This document shows positions 23,860 to 36,310 of a DNA stretch of 64,000 bases, piece by piece. Positions within the stretch are counted from its first letter, which is position 1; each line of letters opens with the position of its first letter. Source of the DNA: Spirometra erinaceieuropaei (taxonomy: Eukaryota > Platyhelminthes > Cestoda > Diphyllobothriidea > Diphyllobothriidae); assembly GCA_902702965.1 (NCBI GenBank), contig CACRXP010000032.1:1523347-1587346 (forward strand), given 5' to 3'. The notes below the pieces were generated by a model. It was not told where the DNA came from. It saw only the letters and a program-made list of their open reading frames with translations, and searched no databases. The position numbers and the translations under genes were made by a program.

Positions 23860-25500
23860 CTCGTCATGCAATCTGCACATGCTTAGGCGACTGTGAACTT
23901 TGTGTAGGCCAAGCAAATAAGTCGCTTTTTAAGTTTTTTTGCTCGTTGTAGTTTTATTTGATGATGATATGCACAACAGTTCTAAAAGATATCATGTATT
24001 AAAAAGGTCGACGTATTTTGGGTGACACGCCAAAATATGGGGGTTTCATTAGGCATTAATTATTTTTAGTTAGATTTTGTTGCTAAAATTTTGATGACAG
24101 TGTTATTCGGCCTATGGTAAAGCCTTTAATTGTCTACAGGAGAAAACCGCGTTTTTCATATTATACACGGAAATACATGGGTAAAAGGAAACAAACAAAT
24201 AAGGAAACAATGTTAATGTTTGGGCTGTTCTGACAGAGGCGGATAAACTTTGATACTCAGTCGCAATGCTCGCCATCTGCTTTTTTAAGTTAAACACACA
24301 AAGAAAGTAAACAAATATCATAGATGTAAGCAAAGGGCTACAGGCGCCCAACATAAATCTGGAATGCATGTCTTAAGTAGGCAAGGATATTCCTAAATTT
24401 TTGAATCCAAACCCATTAGCTGGGGTCTAATTTGTCAAAGTATAAAGGACAATAAATGTTATCATTCCGAAAGTGTCATATATGAATTCGAACAGCCTTG
24501 CAGTGCTGATTCGTTCTTTAGCGGAAAGGCGCAAAGCATATACAAGTATTACTGGTTTAAGTATTTTTTAAAATATTCACCATTTAAAAAAATGGTTCTG
24601 CAGACATGTACTCCATAAATGCAACAAGTGTAATCGACACGGGAGGATTTTAACTTACGAGTCGATTATAAGTGTTTAAAACGAAAAAAATGTTCAGCCT
24701 GCAATTCATGCATGCTCACGAAATCCGCATTTTGCTCATGCTAAGAAAATAAATCATACCTGAAGAGTTTTAGGCATCCAGCACGTTAAAATAGTGCATT
24801 ACTGTAGTATTCGTTGTCGCCGATATGCGACGTAGCTTTTAAAAAATTAGTGTGCTTGTAAAAGGCTGAAATAGTTGAGACGAATAACAACAATATAAGG
24901 ATTTTATATGCATTGTATTACACAGTATGCCGCTTGTATCGTTAACATGCTAATAACATTATTTTTGAGCATGTGATGAAATCCTTATTAACCCATAAGG
25001 GAAACCCACGTTTTTCATGATGCGCATACAATTAAATTGCCAACGCATGTCATCGAAACAATCTTACTGGTAGGATTAATTTACTAGAGGTTGATATACT
25101 TTGTTTGTTATGTACAGTCTGCACCAGTGGCTGGTTTTTAGGATGAACACACAGCGATCAGTCTCGCTGCAGCGTGGCAGTCATTTGCTTACCTTGATAT
25201 TCTGCCTAGAAAAAAGTAGTGCCTGCTTTATTTTGTTCCGTAAGTATTTTAATCAACAGAACTTTAATTTTAAATGACGTTTCTGATTTGAAATCGATAT
25301 TTAAAAGTGACATAGTGGTCAAAGTAGTTCTGTAACCATCCCTATCCATTACGTATTTGCTTTTTGATGTACGCTGTGATTATAAGTAGACGTCTACCTG
25401 CTTTTACCCATTGAACATCGACTGAACTTCGGAATGCAGAGAGTTGGCTTTAAACTTCAGCTCGATCTTCGGTCCTATTATGGGGGCCACTAGTTATGCC
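23860..25500 (+). repeat. Two tandem units of about 0.85 kb around P2 exon 1, the first with a dead exon 1
   Basis: The anchor at 24147 (ccgcgtttttcat) recurs at 25006 (ccacgtttttcat), 859 bp apart. In the second unit the P2 start codon lies 137 bp after the anchor. In the first unit the aligned bases at 24290 read TTA AACACACA instead of ATG AACACACA, 143 bp after its anchor. The promoter/exon 1 unit was therefore duplicated and one start lost. Part of a third unit may lie at 23510-23860. Confidence 0.55.
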
Positions 25501-27262
25501 AAACACGGAAAGGTTCACATAAACCGGAAAATTGCACAATACGGACCCCGTTCACTGGAGAAGTGATGCAGGATCTATAAGTACATACAGGTATTCTTAT
25601 AATACCTAGACAAACATCACGCGAACTGAGGACGCAAGTAACAGCAATCATGAATGTTAGAAAAAAGAGCACTTCAATGCCTACGCTGACTGCAGAGACA
25701 ATACGCAGAATACAGTAGGTGGGCTAACAAATAAAATGTCAACGGAAATTCCGAAATGCGTTTTCGTTTCGAAAAAGTTTAATTAGGTTGGGTTGTAAAA
25801 TTGATCATCAAGCAGCATAATTCGAGAATAATTCAGTTACCTCCGGATGCCAGCTTTAGAACGACTTCGCCCCGTTTGCATGCAAAACTTATACTCTGTA
25901 TAAAATAACTACTTATGTAGCATGTATCTTTCTTGCTGATTTCCGATGTGCCTATATATTCAATTATATTTCATAGAAATCATATATAACAATATTCATT
26001 ATTTTACTCATTCGGTAGAAAATTGTGTTTTCTTCCGATTTTATACTTGGAGAAAGGGCATAATTCAGTTTTAAAAAAGTTTCTTATGAACCGCATATGG
26101 TCCTCTTTTAATAACATGGAGAAATTTATGGTTACAAGTACGCAGAATATAGATTACTTGCAGTTTGTAAGCCCTGAATGCCGGTGTAACGACAGATCGG
26201 GGAATTATAAATGTTCTTAAAAACTGAGTTATACCCGTTCCCCGAGTATAGAAGTGGAAGACAACGCAATTTTGAACCGAATGAGCAAAAGACTAAATAT
26301 TGCCATGTATGTTTTCTATGAAATATAATTGAATATTTAGGGGCATCGAAAACCAGTAAGAAAAATGTATGCTAATTAAGAAGCCATTTTATACAGAGTA
26401 TAGGTTTTGCATGCAAACGGAGAGAATTTAGTTCGAAAACTGACATCCGGAGATAACTGACTTATAACCAAATTATGCTGCCTGCTAATTAATTTTTACA
26501 ATCCTACCGAATTAATCTTTTCTAACCGAAAACGCATATCGGTAATTTCGGTTGACATTTTATGAGTGAATCCACCTACTGTATCGTACGTGTAAATGAG
26601 CACCTTCACTACCTGCTTGCTAACGTGCACTGTTGGCATGTTTCAAAACTAACACTTGTTTTAGAAAGCAAAATATGCCCTGGAGATCAAGGCGACTTTC
26701 ATATTTCTGAGATTGCCGAGCATCTCATCAAACGCGTCTCCTACTTTGCTGTGGTAGGTGAAATTGTGGACTACCAGAACTGTTCTTACAACATCACCTT
26801 GAAAGGTAGAATCTGGGTTAAGGTTTGTTTTCAAATGTCAAATTCGACTTGCAAAACGTGTGATACGTATTTCTGCAAAATTGTTTGTGATAAAGCCCTG
26901 ATTTCAATGAATGAGGTAATTGAATTCCCTATTGCGAGTGCATTACTAACTTTCTTTAGGAAGAAAAAAATTCATTTGCCCTAAGGCAGATTCCGCTTCA
27001 CGTAACCATCAAAATTTCCAACTGGAAGACGGAACGATATGGTTCAAATATTGTTGGAATTTCGAGAGTTAAGTTTCCTGATATACTGACCCTCGTCAGA
27101 GTGTCGCCATGGTCCAGTCCGGCCAGTTACCCTGGACTCACTTCAAGGAGAACCATGAAGCAAATCCACATGATTCAGAATCCAGTATACGGAAAGTCAG
27201 TTCATTGTGAAGTTGACCGGCAATTTTTAATGCAGAGTGGAAATCCATATTTTAAACCCTAA
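25143..27262 (+). CDS. P2: unknown cysteine-rich secreted protein, three exons, interrupted by a MITE in exon 2
   Basis: Exon 1 is 25143-25239 (97 nt, as in P1), with ATG, MNTQRS, a hydrophobic stretch (HLLTLIFCLEK) and a GTAAGT donor in phase 1. Exon 2 runs 25698-25712, is broken by an 869-bp MITE, and continues 26584-26915. Without the MITE and one TA it is 347 nt, equal to P1. The 44-nt second intron (26916-26959) has a TTACTAAC branch point and a TTTCTTTAG acceptor. Exon 3 is 26960-27262, 100 residues and TAA. Visible are ICPGDQG, HISEIAEHLIKRVSYFAVVGEI, the sequons NCS, NIT and NST, a cysteine-dense STCKTCDTYFCKIVCD, and SNIVGIS.VKFPDIL in exon 3. Predicted length without the insert is 248 residues. 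No other lesion is visible. A truncated product starting at an ATG in the MITE end (26562) is open but would lack the signal peptide. I recognise no family. Confidence 0.75.
25713..26581. mobile_element. Foldback MITE (copy a) inserted at a TA in P2 exon 2
   Basis: Starts CAGTAGGTGGGCTAAC and ends in the inverse ...CCACCTACTG. It is flanked by TA at 25711-25712 and 26582-26583. Inverted arms of roughly 400 bp include the boxes 'atgtcaac.gaaattcgaaatgcg', 'gca.cataatt' and 'cagttacct..ggatg'. No transposase frame. A TA target duplication with CAGT at the tips is what Tc1/mariner-type elements show. The empty site is preserved in P1. Confidence 0.9.
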
Positions 27263-27774
27263 AGTATTTGTATTTCTTTGGCGAGCAATATAGATTTGGC
27301 AGTCGGTCAATAAGCCAAAAGATGATAACCTTTTGCAATTTAATGAGGCACCCTTAGCCTGACTATATCGTCAACTAGGATATGATATTACTGCGCAAAT
27401 TTCAAACCCACTCACTAACCGGCAAAAACGAATTAATCAGCTGAGTTCAAAACTAGCCATTGTGTTCTAAAATTAGTCAAAACAGTATTACTTACTTTCT
27501 AAATACTAATTCGGTACGCGGGTGTTTTTAAAAACCGGGTGGGCACATGTTGAATAAGACTAAAATAACTGGGATTTTTAAATACTTAGAGTGACAGCCG
27601 TCTGTTATCCTACCAAAGAGATAGAACGACTACTTACACTCAACTTGTCTAATGTCTTCGTCCATATTCTACGAGAAATATTTAATGCTCAGACGACTCT
27701 CCGCATATTTCCACATATACAGCTAACATCAGCCGAAATGCTTACAGTTAAAGGCAAAACGACTAAAATACTTT

Positions 27775-28530
27775 GAAATTTCAAGTTGGCAAACACGTGT
27801 TTTCGGTAATTCTTCGTCAGGCCAATACAGTTACATAAAGAAATGCAGACGTACAAAATTAACAGTATTTATAGGTGTCGCAAGGGCTATTAAGTCATCA
27901 ACATTCATCTTCCCCACGCCGCTCGCATGACGAGGTCAGCGAGTTTTGGTAATTAAAACTAGGGGAGGGGGGTAAGAGAGTCTTTAAATGATGTTCTTGG
28001 AGTGATTACACGGAGTACTCATCAATGTAATTAGGGATGTGAGGCGGCATGTCCTCATCACTTGAGGTTCGCGTCCACCAGGGCAGAGAGAGCACTTGTT
28101 GCACGGTTTTCTGACAGCATAACAACAGATTCGTTAGCCGTATAGCCACTGCCTCGGCCGTTGCTAGTATCCATCGGCGTAGGCCTTCCGAAAAGCTTGT
28201 TGGTGTCTGATAGATAACCTGAAATGCTTTCCTGGCATCGACTTAGTGATCCGTACAAGAATAGAACACGAAATCGATCGGGTTTCATCTCCGTTTAGTA
28301 AGACGGGCATATGTTCACGCACCCTCTTTGCCAGACATCTCGTTGTATGGCCAATGTATCCGGCTCCACAGGAACAAGTGAATGAATAGATGCACATTTA
28401 TGTGGCCTCCAACGGTAGTCTGTCTTTACCTGCTTAGTGCAAATAGGCTTACACATGCAAGATTGATTGCATGGTAAAATGTTATTTACAGGCAAAGTAC
28501 ATGTACTGCGCGTCTTGCATCACAGGCTCA
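27775..28530 (-). mobile_element. Penelope-like element fragment (PLE family 1), GIY-YIG end
   Basis: On the minus strand a GIY-YIG-type start YSFTCSCGAGYIGHTT lies near 28390, followed by CLAKRVREHM. After a frameshift comes the downstream ESVVM region near 28110, then the 3' non-coding part and the terminal hammerhead-like motif. The same layout is seen at 38491-37767 and 54400-55035. The reverse transcriptase is absent (5' truncated). It interrupts the right duplication copy, whose match to the left copy resumes near 28535. Confidence 0.75.
27788..27823 (-). ncRNA. Hammerhead ribozyme motif at the PLE terminus
   Basis: Minus strand: stem I GGC/GCC, core CTGACGA (position 7 variable), short stem II ending in CC, GAA, then stem III AACA-CG-TGTT and a cleavable U before GCC. 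Stem III keeps four pairs although its loop differs from the 41.5 kb copy. Minimal hammerheads in Penelope-like elements are established; activity here is inferred. Confidence 0.6.
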
Positions 28531-28827
28531 TCAAAGACATTCAGAGAGCAAGATAAATTCTAAGCACGAGTTTCGGAAATAATATGATTGCTCGGTTTAA
28601 CTGCTTTTCAAAGAAAAACGTGGTTGATTTTAGGTCACGAAATTATCTTTACACTATAAGAAAATTTCATAGTTGAATAAATGTGTCTTCATACTTTAGA
28701 AATGCATGCTCTGAAGGGGTTGCAATAACTAAAAACAGTATTGAGAAGTCTGTATCTTATTGACGTGGCAACAGCCTAGACACATCACGGCGATTCAGAC
28801 AGACCGCGCGAAGATATCAGCAAAAGA

Positions 28828-29860
28828 CTAATCAGTCGTTAAAATTGACGAGTGATGGACAGACGCCTTGATGAGTAATTTGCTAATCACCACTGGGTTT
28901 TTCCAGCAAATTATCAGTACATACAGCATACGTTTCCAGGTCACCCAGCAGTTCCACAATAGGTTTAAATGACAGTTTTCTCCGATAAATGCTGAATTAT
29001 TCAAATTGCTAAGTAGGAGAAATACCGTCGCCCACTCTTCCGTCAATCTGTCCTTCTTTGCGATAAGAACGATACACAATTACTAAACTAGTTTCTTTGT
29101 TATTTGTTATGGTTTGGTACTATAAAGAACATTACACATTTGCGGAGATAGCGAATTGCCTTAGAACAGATTACGCTGGCCAAACGTTAGCTTTTAACTA
29201 TGTAATGAATCTGTCGCGATATGCCTTATTTGACATGACTGGTCCTAGAATGCTGTCCTCATCCACGTCAATGAGGATGATTTGATAACGCTGTGATGTC
29301 CTCACAAACCGTTTTCTCTCTATGAGAAGCATGCTTGATGTTTAGATCTATGTATTTTTCAAAAACCATATGACTTATGGAAAACAATCTTCAGGACGCG
29401 AGCTCAAAAGGGTTCTGCAAAAAAGATGGCATACGCAGCAAGCGTTTAAAATCGTCCTTGACGAAGGAATCATTATAAGTGTGCCATCATAACATCTGCA
29501 TTATTAATCACAAAAGTCTATCAAAAAACGACCAAATTTAAGTTATGATCTTAACGAGAAATGCAATCTTTTACTCCAAACGTACGCTAACTATTATTCC
29601 CTCACGTGCTTGCCACTGAACATTAAAACCTTTCTCGAGATGCATACGCAACGTCTAATTTAGACCACTTAACAGATCTTGTAACTTATAAATGGTGAAG
29701 TGATTTCATTATTCGTTCACTTGCCTTGCGATCAATTCATTGGCAATGTACACCAATTAACCGAAATTTCCTTTTGGTAGTCTCCCGGCATGGCTTAAAT
29801 GCCTGAAATGGAGGCACCGCTTTCTGCCTACGGAATGCTTAAATTAAGTGACAAACACTC
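28828..29860 (-). pseudogene. Opposite-strand decayed exons, right duplication copy
   Basis: Counterpart of 7060-8301. The stretch 29079-28828 is open for 83 codons and aligns with a stop-broken stretch at 7250-7060 (MLYVLIICWKNPVVISKLLIKAS). The stretch 29414-29198 follows a conserved TTTTTTGCAG acceptor but contains TGA and TAG codons where the left copy is open. About 200 bp of the 5'-most open stretch of the left copy are missing. Protein identity unknown. Confidence 0.3.
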
Positions 29861-30616
29861 TATACGCTTCAAAAGCAATAACATGTTTCATTTTAGATTT
29901 TCTGACAAATGACACTCTAGTTGCTGAGTATCGTGCAGATAGTGTAGGAATATATTTGCCTTCCCTAGGATAGAGATACACGCAGAAATTGAGTAAACAA
30001 TGCATCAAATCTGCACATATGCCTTCGAGACGGGATTAAGAAGAGAAATTTTCTTGAGGGAAGTGCAGCAGTTTTGATACTAACACTTTATTGTGTTCAA
30101 ATTAAGTTGGACACATAAATACATGCACGCTGCATGCTGGTTTTAAAAATCATGAACGATAAGCTCTCATGTTAAATAATCCCTACGAGCCACTCGGACG
30201 CCACGCATAAATATATACCCTCTCCCCAAATAGTTCGGATCACAGGAAATATACGTGGGCATACATCATCATTCCCATTGTCATGCGGTATGTTGTAACT
30301 GCGGTAATTTGATTTCAGTGAATTCATAGAGATATATAATTATAATAAACAATAGGCCAATAATTATGACTACTTTCATTTGGAAGGACTTTAAAAATGT
30401 TCGGTTTGTTAGGAAGAAATCAATTTCGTCGGTCTTAAGAACAGGGCCCGACCTAGCTGCTGAGAACACAAAGCAGCTTCAAAAATTTAGTCGGAAGACG
30501 GGCGCTGGGAGTCAGTGAATTCCAGTCCAGAAACACTGTATATTTTCATTGTCTGCATATAATGTTTACGTAATCAATACATAATTCAGGTAATGAAAAT
30601 ACCTCATCTCCCTAAT

Positions 30617-31608
30617 GAGAAATCGAGTATCGGCGTCATGAAATATCAACCGAAATTTCGAAATGCGTCCTTGTTTCGAAAAGATTAATTAAGTAGGTTT
30701 GTAAAACTAAAATCTTGCAGCACAACTCTATAATGATCCAGTTACCACAGGAAGTTGGCATTCAAATGAACCTATTTTTGATTGCATGCAAGAACTACGT
30801 TACGCAAAAAATGACTACATTTGTAGCATGCAATTTTCTCATTGATTTTTGATGCCCTTGAAAATTCAATTATATTTCATACAAAACGTGCATAAAAATA
30901 TTTATTTTTTACTTACTCGTTAGGAACCCACGATTTTTCCCATTTTTACTCGAAAGAAGAGTAAAATTTGGTTTCAAAACCTTTTCTAATTCCCGGATAA
31001 ATTTGAAATTGACGTTCTGTTACACTTGCATTCAAGGTTTTAAATCTACGAGTCGTATAATTTCTGTGTATGGAAAACCATGCATTTCTCTACGGTATTA
31101 AGAATAGACCATATGGGATTCATAACATTTGACCAGTGAATTTGAGGAATACTGTTAACTTTACAAGACACGTTCGCAAGTTCTGATACATGACGTTTTA
31201 TGAACGGCCATTTTACGCTGTTAAATATTTCACAATTAGGAATTTTTTGAGCCAGAATCATACCCTTCTTTAAAGTATAACTTTGGAAGAAGACGAATTT
31301 TCCACCGAATAAGTAAAATAATGAATACTTTTATGCATTTCTTTTAGGAAATAAAATTGAATTTTCTTGGGCATTGAAAATTAATGAAAAATGTGCATGA
31401 TACTTAAGTAGTCATTTTTGCATAGTATCGTTCTTGTATGCAGTCAAAAATAAGTTCATTCAAATGCCTATCCCCTGAGGTAACTGAATCGTTATAGAAT
31501 TATGCTGCAGGATGATTAGTTTTACAACCTCACTGAATTAAGCTTTTCAAAAAGAGAACGTGTTTCGAAATTTCCATTGACGTTTCATGAGTTAGCCTAC
31601 CTACTGTA
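30617..31608. mobile_element. Foldback MITE, copy b
   Basis: Inverted arms start near 'catgaaatatcaaccgaaatttcgaaatgcg' (30637) and end 'ttcgaaatttccattgacgtttcatgagttagcc' followed by TACCTACTGTA at 31598-31608. The right tip is intact; the left tip is diverged, so the left boundary is approximate. Same family as the copy in P2. Confidence 0.75.
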
Positions 31609-34600
31609 CGTTTGTTGTTGATTGGGGACTATGCCAGGTAAGGTAGATTAATTTGTATGCGCAGTCGTATAAGGCCCATAAATGATCACTTAGGGTCATA
31701 CCATTTCGAAAATGGTGATTTTACCCCATCAAGGTCATTATTTAATGCCTCATTATCCTGGATTAATGCTCATTTGGTTTTCCCTGCGAGCACACCTACA
31801 CAGGCGCCAATCTAAAATGATACAAATGTAACTATGGCCCATAAATGTTTGCGGAGTGTTTTGTGACGTCGGAATGTGCCAACCCTAACACAACACGGAT
31901 AAAATAAGATCAGGCACAATTTTATCATCGCCGAGAACGTCAGGTAGGAAATTCTCCACACTAGGGTCTTTGAATGTCGTACTGATGTCGGACAAGATGG
32001 CAAAGTTGCAAAGATTTCGAAAGGTTTATGCGACGAACCCGAATATCAGTTGACTAGGAAAATCCAATTCATTGCCGAGATCGTAAAATCTTTAAAGTGT
32101 TGTTTGAGCTTACTTTTTTTGTAACGCAAATGGGTAATTCAGAGATAATTGCTGCTCGAACCAGGTCAGCGGTTGGCAGAGAGCATGGCGATGCATGGCT
32201 CATACCCTTAAATCATCTTAAACATTTTACAACATCCTGAAGATGAGACATGAGCGCTGGGACAAGATCTATTGTCGCCCTTTTTCAGGACTGCTCACTG
32301 GGACTCCTCTCTTTACTTTTGTTGGCATTTTATACTCACAGATGCCGATTAAATATTGGAGCGCATCATTTTAAATGCTAAACAGATTACACCGACGCTT
32401 ACACCGTTTATGCTGATAGTTTATACCTAAAAACTGTCTGCACGTCACTTTCACATTTGCTGCCTATCGCAGTTGCAGGGAGGTTAGGTTTGGGGTTGTG
32501 TTGCCGTTGGTTTTAGTGTTAGGCTTGGGATTAAGCCTTCGTAAGTTGGCAATGGGAGTGAAGTACAAAATGGTTGGGTCTTGGCTTTAGGTTAGTAGGG
32601 AGGAATCGTTTCATTTGAGATTCAGTTCGAGGCCAGTACATGACGGCGGCTTTATATTCCCGTGTCTGAAGCACTCTACAAAGTAAGTACTATACTAGAT
32701 GTTTCAGAAACACGAACTGGTAATTAACATCAGAATGCGTGCACTGATATAGGAAGTGTTTGTGAATTATTTTTCGCCGTGTTTTATGTTAACGCAAACT
32801 GGTTCAGTGGTTGAAATTCAAAGGTAGCGAAATCTTCTCTATGTCTGCAAGTGTACCTGCGATAGATGTTCTCTTAATTGCTCCTGACTGTCATTTGCAT
32901 TTTTAAATTTCCAAATTCGCCGTCAGAGGTTTTGTTCTTAAAATATTCGCAGCTATACCCTTAGTTACCTCGAATTCTGTGGTTTATATGAAACACAGCT
33001 ATGGAGTTTACGTAAAATACAATGTCAGACCATAATTTTATTTTATGCACTTTGGATAATTTTATTTTATCTACGCCCCTTCTCAGCCTCGTTAAATAAG
33101 GGATTTCAAATCTGCACGAAACAGATGAAGCCACTTGCCTGCGTTCGCATATTTGAGTAAATTGGCAGTCACATTTCTTTCCAACATGCGAAATGATTTT
33201 GTTCAAACAGCACCACGCTTGAAGCATTCTGGCTTATACGCGCAATCCTTAATGCCACTCTCGATGATATAAACCAAGAGGTTAATTTATAACTAACTGT
33301 CATCGTAAAACCTGCCCCACACTGTAGGCATATATGCATAATTTTGCAGAATATTGAAATGTGTTTACACAATATTTTTCTCTGCATCCATAAATGTGTA
33401 AATATTATTGTGGACGTGTAAAAAAACCTACTACATGATGTTTCAAATATGCCGTTACTGGTGATACTTAATAATCCAAGAAAGAGCTATGTGCAGGATG
33501 TAGGATTATTTGCTAGACCTGTAATGCGTGTGCGTAGAAGCCGATTTCGGTGTAAATAAGGTTATATTGGTAAAATACAAGTAATAATGAAACACGTACC
33601 AAACTCAACAATGGATACTCTAGACGAAGAATTCCTTGTGACTGTTCGAGCAAAGCTAATGCCCAGCTCAAGACCGGAATACAAAACTAGTTAATTAAAT
33701 GAACGCCAATCATGCCCAAAAGATTATTAGAAAAAAGTGAAAACGGAATGTCAACAGGGGCCAAATGTAAAATGACTTACGAATAGGGCGTGAAGAATTC
33801 CAAACGCTGACTACGTGGATACAACACAGAACTTTTCACGTTTCAGTCTAATCGTTTCTATGCTCCATTTAAGTCGATATATCATCAAATGGATTTTTAG
33901 TATCCTTCTAATAAACATATTCATTAAGTTTCTAAAAGTGCCACCACGATAAAACTGATAAGACCAATTTGTCAGATTTAATATTAGCAAATTCACAGAG
34001 ATCTTTCATTTTTTGCATCATGCAACACTGAAAACATCAGCAGGCGTCATTGTCGAATTGAAATACTCACTTTTGACACTAACAGACCACCAATTGCTGG
34101 CAACTGTATCGAAAAATGAATTCCCTTGAATAAAACTCAACGAGAGGCAGATAACTAAAGAAAGGACAGGGGGTTGATAATAGATGCAAATAAGATTCGT
34201 GACACTTCGGCATTCAATCGCTCCAAAAATGATTTTTATCATTCGCTTTTTAAGCGTAGTGACAAGTGACTGATGTATTCTTCGAATATAAAGTTGATTG
34301 GCGGAATGGTAGGACTTGAAAAAGGCGGGATTTTAACGTGTTGGACAGCCAAAAAATCTGTAAAATAATTAGCTCCGTTAATGCCTTCAATAGGCTCCAC
34401 TGAACAAACTGATTTCAGTTGACCACAGCTGAACAGTTTTCTGCGTGTCACTGACAACAATAATGTTTATAAAATGACTTACATTGGTTTTAGCGTTCTC
34501 GTTTTTTGAGAAATCACGATAAAACTCGGTATGACTATATATTGGTGTTATCAATATTAGCAGGTTGACAAAAAAACCACTAGGGTAAGCTTTAACTGGT

Positions 34601-35289
34601 AAAATATTGACGAGCTTAAGTGCAGTCATATTAATAAGCCCTTTGGTGTAATAATAGGACGTTAATACTTTGCAAAGACCCAGCACGGATCCATATTAAC
34701 TTATTTGCTGAAGTCCAACGCTTCAAAAACCTTTCGCTCATCCACTGTCTTCCAATTCATATAACCGATATTTCCATCGGCCCCGTAAAACACCATGACA
34801 TCATTCTATGAATGGGGGCCGCAAATATGGACATATGATGAAGGCAAACTACTTCCGGAAAAAACGGTGTGGTCAGCATAAACCGCATGGCTGTTGGGTA
34901 AAATATATGCATGGATCGAGTATTAGTCCAAAATATTGTGCGATTAAAATTTCCCTTTCCCGGTCGAGATGCTTATTTGACTGTCTCTTGTTATACATTG
35001 GTGACTCTGCTGAGACTGTTTATGACATTATGAAGAAGCCTTAATAACAGCTTGAAAAGTCTTTTGGTTAGTCTTTCAGTGATGAGCGTTGGGCATTTAA
35101 TGTCAGCCCAAATAACATAGCCAATTGTTTCTTTCCGTGAGTGCACCAGACAAATGGACACTTTAACAACAAAATGCAGTTTAATAAGTCTACTGGAGTT
35201 GTAGGTAGGAAGTAAACGCCTTGTGTTTTTTTAGAAAATATGATACGCGCTGAGGGGTTGTTTGTACTAATAAATAAGACATGTAAAAA
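31609..35289. other. No recognisable gene
   Basis: Apart from a GT-rich patch, nothing identifiable. A minus-strand stretch near 31990-31890 reads TTFKDPSVENFLPDVLGDDKI before a stop, which looks protein-like but is too short to assign. The minus-strand open stretch 34686-34387 (99 codons) has no motif and no duplicate. Confidence 0.4.
32478..32620 (+). repeat. G/T-rich degenerate telomere-like stretch
   Basis: Repeated imperfect GGTTAGG, TTTGGGG, TTAGG and GGTTAG words on the plus strand, markedly unlike the AT-rich surroundings. No exact tandem period. Confidence 0.35.
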
Positions 35290-35950
35290 AAAGACGCGAT
35301 CGCTGGAACAAGAAATTGATTGGCTGACGTTTCGGATTCTCACTCGAACAGATCATCAGAGACAGTCACAGATAAGGGTAGTGGAGACACAAAGATTTCA
35401 GTACGTATAGTACGTACCTGCCGAGGGATCACACGCGTACAATAATTGACGGCTCTCGAGCACCACTGACAGAACCTGCGTGAGGCAATGATGGCTCGTT
35501 AGTCCGCATCCGAGACGTTAATTGCCACTACCTCACCATTCGTGTTCCAGGTTCTCATAAAAATTGCTCAACATTTCGGCTCGCTGTCACTGGGATTTTT
35601 GTTCGTCTGTTCTCTCCCTATGTAACTAAATCCCCTCCTCACTTATTGTCTCAACATCAAATTTGGTAACGGGAGGTCACTAAACGTTTTGCTGGATTAC
35701 GCACCTGATAGCCATGATTCAAACTGCTCGCGATTAAAGCGGCTGTTACCTCTTGCGAAATTTCGACATCTTGAAAGTTACAAATTACCGCGTCGCGTGG
35801 AATGAGCCGGCGCTGAGATGAAGCGTCTTTTCTCCTCCCCGCTGCTGCCAGCCCGGCTATCCGCGTCCAGAGGTGGAAGAAAACAATTAAATGGCCTTCC
35901 AGGATGATCGGGTTTGCGAAAAAGATTGCCGTGGCCAAAAAGAATTTGTC
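35290..35950 (-). mobile_element. Penelope-like element fragment (PLE family 2), 3' end
   Basis: Minus-strand frame near 35790-35660 (FQDVEISQEVTAALIASSLNHGYQ) aligns with the end of the GIY-YIG part of the other family 2 copies (F.DAEIL.R.....RELLESWF.GPQS). The downstream non-coding part ends in the same hammerhead-like motif and 'ttccagcgatcg' block as the 58.7 kb copy. Truncated and diverged. Confidence 0.5.
35322..35368 (-). ncRNA. Hammerhead-like motif, PLE family 2
   Basis: Minus strand CTGATGA ... CCGAAACGTC with a potential stem I between GTCT and AGCC. Stem II is partly degraded. Same layout as at 37284, 58727 and 63962. Confidence 0.4.
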
Positions 35951-36310
35951 GGGAAAAGCAACAAATACGATCTAATTACAGAACTTCAACGGCAACCACC
36001 CGAGAAAACACAAAAACAGTGGCGTATAGGTTTTATATCGGCGCTTTAAGACGCGTTGCAGTGAAAGAGATGGCACGATTACTGAATAACAATATATTCC
36101 ATGAGTTAACCAATGCATAGGCAGACGATATCAGAGACCGAATTAAACCGGCCCTAAATTTTGGCGAGCTCTTACGTAGGTAAAGGACGTCTCAGATGCC
36201 GTCAGCCGCCTTCTTGCTCCACTTAGATTTGAGGTTGCCCGCATGCTGGAAGCAACCATCAGGCACCAAGTCACGAGTCCGAAAAACCCACTGCTAATAC
36301 AGGAAATGTC

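Larger units (their letters stand above)
23500..30360. repeat. Right copy of the segmental duplication
   Basis: Collinear with about 2560-8625. Examples are 23868 'atgcaatctgcacatgcttagg' with 2888; gene P2 with P1; 27500 'aacagtatta.ct.a.tt..taaata' with 5630; 28850-28950 with 7040-7130; and 30065-30355 with 8335-8625. The copy has gained a MITE in P2 and a Penelope fragment at 27.8-28.5 kb. Divergence is substantial, so the duplication is not recent. Confidence 0.75.

Noticed and set aside
26562..26984. P2 as a 140-codon single-exon gene starting at 26562
   Set aside because: The first six codons come from the MITE tip and the frame runs past a conserved GTAATT donor; the three-exon model matches P1 exactly.
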